From JBOGUF01 sp050696075 (GTDB lineage: Bacteria; Chloroflexota; Chloroflexia; Thermomicrobiales; UBA6265), in the NCBI GenBank assembly GCA_050696075.1, contig JBOGUF010000196.1, positions 1 to 64,000 on the forward strand: a stretch of 64,000 nucleotides of DNA, written 5' to 3'. Below the pieces are notes generated by a model. The model was not told the DNA's origin and did no database searches. It saw only the letters and a list, made by a program, of their open reading frames with translations. Each line of letters opens with the position of its first letter. The stretch's first letter is position 1. This document shows positions 61,202-64,000 of this stretch, piece after piece. A program made the translations under genes and the position numbers.

Positions 61202-62095
61202 ATGGCCGTTGCCACCCAGGAACTTACCAAACCGCGCCGGGTTGAGGGCGGGCAAGAACGACGGACCGCATTTGACGTTTTCATGCAGGTCGTCGCCTAC
61301 ATCGTGCTGGTCGCCGTCGCCCTGGCAATGTTCGTGCCGTTCATTTTCTCGTTGACCACCTCGCTGAAGTCGGTCCCGGAGTCGAATCTACCGCTCTCCC
61401 TCCGGGGCCTGTTCTGGCCCGAGACGATCACCACCGCCGCCTACCAGACGGTCTTCGACGCGGACATCGGGCGCTGGTTCTTCAACAGCGCGTTCGTCGC
61501 CACTATCTGGGTGCTCGGCCGCGCGTTCACCGCCTCGGCCGCGGGCTACGCTTTCGCGCGCATGGATTTCCCGGGCAAGAATCTGGTCTTTCTGTTGGTC
61601 TTGAGCACGATCATGATTCCAGGCATGGTCACGATTGTGCCGAAGTTCATCATCCTACGGGAACTGCGGCTGATCGACTCATACGGCGCGCTGACACTGC
61701 CCTTTCTGGCCGATGCCTTCGCCATCTTTCTGATGAAGCAATTCTTCGAGTCCATCCCTGGTGAACTGGAGGAAGCGGCCCGCGTCGACGGCGCCAGCCG
61801 CTACCGCATGTTCTGGCAGATCATCATGCCGCTCTCGATGCCGGCGCTCACCGCGCTCGCGATCTTCAGCTTCCAGGGGAGTTGGAACGCCTTCCTCGAG
61901 CCGTTGATCTTTATCAACAATCCCGATCTCTTCACCTTGCCCCTCGGCCTCGCCTTCTTCAAGCAGACCTACCTCACGGAGTGGCCAACGCTCATGGCGA
62001 TCGCGGTTATCACGACCGTGCCGATCGCCATCTTCTACGTGATCTTCCAACGCTGGTTCGTGGAAGGTCAATCGCGCGCCGGGATCAAAGGGTAG
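61202..62095 (+). CDS. Sugar ABC transporter permease (MalG/UgpE type)
   Basis: A 297-residue permease with six helices and the EAA loop, EEAARVDGASRYRMFWQIIMP. It is the third gene of the importer operon. GAGGGAGG precedes the ATG. The operon has no ATPase gene; the orphan MalK-like ATPase at 31676-32782 could complete the transporter. Repeat island E follows directly after the stop codon. Confidence 0.92.
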   Translation: MAVATQELTKPRRVEGGQERRTAFDVFMQVVAYIVLVAVALAMFVPFIFSLTTSLKSVPESNLPLSLRGLFWPETITTAAYQTVFDADIGRWFFNSAFVATIWVLGRAFTASAAGYAFARMDFPGKNLVFLLVLSTIMIPGMVTIVPKFIILRELRLIDSYGALTLPFLADAFAIFLMKQFFESIPGELEEAARVDGASRYRMFWQIIMPLSMPALTALAIFSFQGSWNAFLEPLIFINNPDLFTLPLGLAFFKQTYLTEWPTLMAIAVITTVPIAIFYVIFQRWFVEGQSRAGIKG

Positions 62096-62298
62096 ACGAG
62101 CTGTTAGCCGATAGCCATCAGCCATCAGCCGTCAGTATCGTCGTGTTGAGCCACGCCCCCGCCTTGTCATGCCGAGCTTGCCGAAGCATCTGGCTCAAAC
62201 GAGGGACGCCGTTCATCAGAGGCAGATTCCTCGCCACGCTCGGAATCACGGGAGGTCAGATGGCTGACGGCTGACGGCTGACGGCTGAGAGCTCGTCA
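62091..62298. repeat. Repeat island E: large heptamer-phased inverted repeat with nested palindrome
   Basis: The left arm (about 62095-62137) has AGCCATC AGCCATC AGCCGTC; the right arm (about 62256-62298) has GGCTGAC three times. Read as the reverse complement the right arm starts GACGAGCT like the left and matches it over about 42 positions with few differences. The interior of about 115 bases contains GTCATGCCGAGCTTGCCGAA and then GCATCT, a form of the widespread GTCAT-CTGAGC-GCGAAG-ATCT intergenic palindrome. No ORF is present. The right arm reaches the stop of the DUF624-like gene. Confidence 0.8.
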
Positions 62299-62967
62299 TG
62301 GCCCGAAGCGCGACGACTCCCGTTTCTTGTGCTCCTCCAGCAATCGCTCCTCGGTCGGCGCTAAAGGATCGTGAATCGCCACGCCAAGACCATCGAGGAC
62401 CAAGCGATTCGCCACGGCGGCGACGGCTGCTGGTAGGAACATGAAGAGCGGCACGACGAGGACGGTCCCCAGAAAGACGATCAGCCAGAGCAGCACGATG
62501 ACGAAGAGCGCGCTCGGCAATCGCGCTCCGGTCAGCAGCAACCCATGTTTGACCGCGTCGAGGGCCGGCTGGTCGAAGAGGGCCGCGAGCGCAAATGCTG
62601 AGAGCGCCGCGGCCACCCCCAACAAAAATAGGATCACCCACAGCGGCACGAGCATGGCCAAACGCGCGGCGGACCCAACCGTGGCGAGGTTAACGACCAG
62701 GATCAGGAGGATCGGCACAGTGAGGAATGCCACACCCCATCCACGCCGCAGGTTCGCCAACGTAACGTCCCAGCTTTGGCGTAAGCTTGGCCGCTCCAAC
62801 TCCGACGTCACCCGCGGATCGGTCAAGCGGAACAAGGCGATCGTTGCACCGGGCGCGGGGATAATCAGGAAGACGCAGAGCCACCAGCCGAGCGACGCCA
62901 TCGTGAACGGCAAGAGGTGCTCAAACGTGTCTGAAAGCCCGCGAAAGAGGATCCGGAGCCCACGCAC
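62296..62967 (-). CDS. DUF624/YesL-like membrane protein
   Basis: A 223-residue protein with about five membrane helices. The N-terminal GLSDTFEHLLPFTMASLGWWLCVFLIIPAPGATIALF fits the YesL/DUF624 family, often encoded near sugar ABC importers. The function is unknown; it is probably an accessory to carbohydrate uptake. The GTG at 62967 was chosen. It converges on the importer operon, with repeat island E between them. Confidence 0.8.
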   Translation of the reverse strand: MRGLRILFRGLSDTFEHLLPFTMASLGWWLCVFLIIPAPGATIALFRLTDPRVTSELERPSLRQSWDVTLANLRRGWGVAFLTVPILLILVVNLATVGSAARLAMLVPLWVILFLLGVAAALSAFALAALFDQPALDAVKHGLLLTGARLPSALFVIVLLWLIVFLGTVLVVPLFMFLPAAVAAVANRLVLDGLGVAIHDPLAPTEERLLEEHKKRESSRFGP

Positions 62968-63118
62968 TGCCTTACCTCACCATACGGGCCAACGTGCCCG
63001 ATCGACGCGGACCTCGTCGCCCTTTCTTTGCCCGGTCCATTTGTGGCACGATCTTACCGTGCGGGCGGAGTTCTTCGCACAGCATCCGAATTCGCCACGC
63101 GGTTAGGGAGCAACATAC

Positions 63119-64000
63119 ATGCTCGATCAAGATGTAGTCCTCAAGGCCGACGAACTCTTCCTCGCCGGGGAAATCACGGCCGACGACAGCGGTGAACGGG
63201 CGACAGGACTGTACCTCAGGGACACCCGTCACCTAAGCCGGTTCGCCGTCACCGTCAACGGACACCGGCTCGAACGACTCTCTACGCGGGTCCACGATGC
63301 GCGCCACGCCATCGTCACCCTCACGAACGGTCACTGGCGCCTCTCCAACGGCGAAGTGATCCATCCGCACACCATTGCCGTGCGTGAGGAAATTGTCTTG
63401 GGCGCGTCGCTTGATGCCACGTTGACGGTCCAGAACTTCGGTCGTTTTCCTCTACCGTTGGGTCTGGCAATCGAGCTGGCTGCCGACTTCCGCGATCTGT
63501 TTGACATCCGCGGCATGTCGCGAGCGAAACGTGGTGTCTGCCTTCCACCGCGCAACATCGAGGATGGCGTCGTCCTGGAATACCGGGGCCTCGACGACGT
63601 TGTCGTCGAAACCGAAATCCGTGTCGATCAGGCGCACACGCTCACGCTCGTCCACACGGAAGCTCCACGGGAAAGTGAACTCGTTCCGACTCTGCCCGAC
63701 CTGGAAGGTGAGTCGCGCGAGCCGAGTGACCTCGACATTCCGGGTGTGCTCCTGACGTTCGACGTCATCCTCGCTCCGGGCGCGACGTGGGCCATGCACC
63801 TCGACGTGGTTCCGCGGCCGGCAGGCGGTGGGTGGCTGGAAAATGCGGCGTCGGAGGCAGGCCAAGTCCACGCGGAGCCGATGGCGGTCGCGACGGACGA
63901 TCCCCTCTTCAATGCGTTCGTCCACCAAAGCACGGCCGATCTCAACACATTGCAGACGTCATTTCCCGAAGGCGCGATGCCCGCTGCCGGCATTCCCTGG
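63119..64000 (+). CDS. Amylo-alpha-1,6-glucosidase, N-terminal part (cut by window end)
   Basis: The first 294 codons of a gene that runs off the right edge without a stop. LYLRDTRHLSRFAV (about residues 31-44) and the following beta-rich region identify the N-terminal beta-sandwich domain of bacterial glycogen-debranching-type enzymes. The catalytic (alpha/alpha)6 barrel would lie beyond the window. The ATG at 63119 has GGGAG at eight bases. Predicted role: hydrolysis of alpha-1,6 branches in glycogen or related glucans. Its proximity to the sugar importer and YesL-like gene suggests a carbohydrate-use cluster. Confidence 0.82.
   Translation, partial: MLDQDVVLKADELFLAGEITADDSGERATGLYLRDTRHLSRFAVTVNGHRLERLSTRVHDARHAIVTLTNGHWRLSNGEVIHPHTIAVREEIVLGASLDATLTVQNFGRFPLPLGLAIELAADFRDLFDIRGMSRAKRGVCLPPRNIEDGVVLEYRGLDDVVVETEIRVDQAHTLTLVHTEAPRESELVPTLPDLEGESREPSDLDIPGVLLTFDVILAPGATWAMHLDVVPRPAGGGWLENAASEAGQVHAEPMAVATDDPLFNAFVHQSTADLNTLQTSFPEGAMPAAGIPW

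Noticed and set aside
62091..62298. Insertion sequence remnant in island E
   Set aside because: No transposase fragment or target duplication is visible; it is treated as a non-coding repeat.

Overview
The window is about 64 kb of high-GC bacterial DNA, most likely from a member of the Chloroflexota near the Thermomicrobia/Sphaerobacter group. The evidence is the 16S rRNA 5' end at the left edge, frequent GTG starts, a split cytochrome b6-type complex, a partial nuo operon without nuoEFGI, HIT and HisIE proteins of the kind I associate with that phylum, and 7-base-phased repeats between genes. The phylum call rests on family knowledge and the partial 16S. The class is a guess.

Region by region. 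1-450 holds the start of an rRNA operon reading left out of the window, with a near-consensus promoter. 450-5.5 kb carries a VanW-family protein, a RidA deaminase, and a translationally coupled URO-D-fold protein and cyclodeaminase. 5.1-9.1 kb encodes a quinol-oxidising complex (b6-like cytochrome b, subunit IV-like protein, Rieske protein, and a cytochrome c fused to a cupredoxin), with two small unknown proteins downstream. A tRNA-Val, a VapBC-type toxin-antitoxin pair with a palindromic operator, a ComM-like ATPase and an RlmD/RumA-type rRNA methyltransferase follow. 13.3-19.05 kb is a tightly overlapping histidine operon, hisG-C-B-H-A-F-IE, without hisD. 19-28 kb holds polysaccharide genes (a Wzz-like protein, an initiating sugar transferase and a GT39-like membrane protein) interspersed with a HIT hydrolase, an MFS transporter and PEP carboxykinase. 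28-44 kb is mixed metabolism: P5C dehydrogenase, VOC protein, Upp, PIG-L deacetylase, an orphan MalK-type ATPase, a KdgK-type kinase, thrC-thrB, a HigBA-like module with a third gene, a sortase, an enolase-superfamily dehydratase, slipin-NfeD, Nudix and GNAT proteins.

44.3-55.4 kb is a complex I operon on the minus strand, nuoA-B-C-D-H-J-K-L-M-N, encoding the membrane arm and part of the Q module. Four of its intergenic gaps are filled by inverted repeats whose arms are made of 7- or 9-base words, different in each gap. 55.6-57.7 kb encodes a TrkH/KtrB-TrkA potassium system, followed by Pcm. 58.8-62.1 kb is a sugar ABC importer (binding protein and two permeases) without its own ATPase. A DUF624/YesL-like protein and the start of an amylo-alpha-1,6-glucosidase follow, the latter cut by the right edge.

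How it fits together: complex I (if completed by nuoEFGI elsewhere) and the b6-like complex would form a respiratory chain delivering electrons to the periplasmic c-cupredoxin. The sugar importer, orphan ATPase, acid-sugar dehydratase, KdgK and debranching enzyme point to carbohydrate use. The least explained features are the word-phased repeat islands of the nuo operon, the third gene of the HigBA-like module, and the small proteins beside the b6-like complex.
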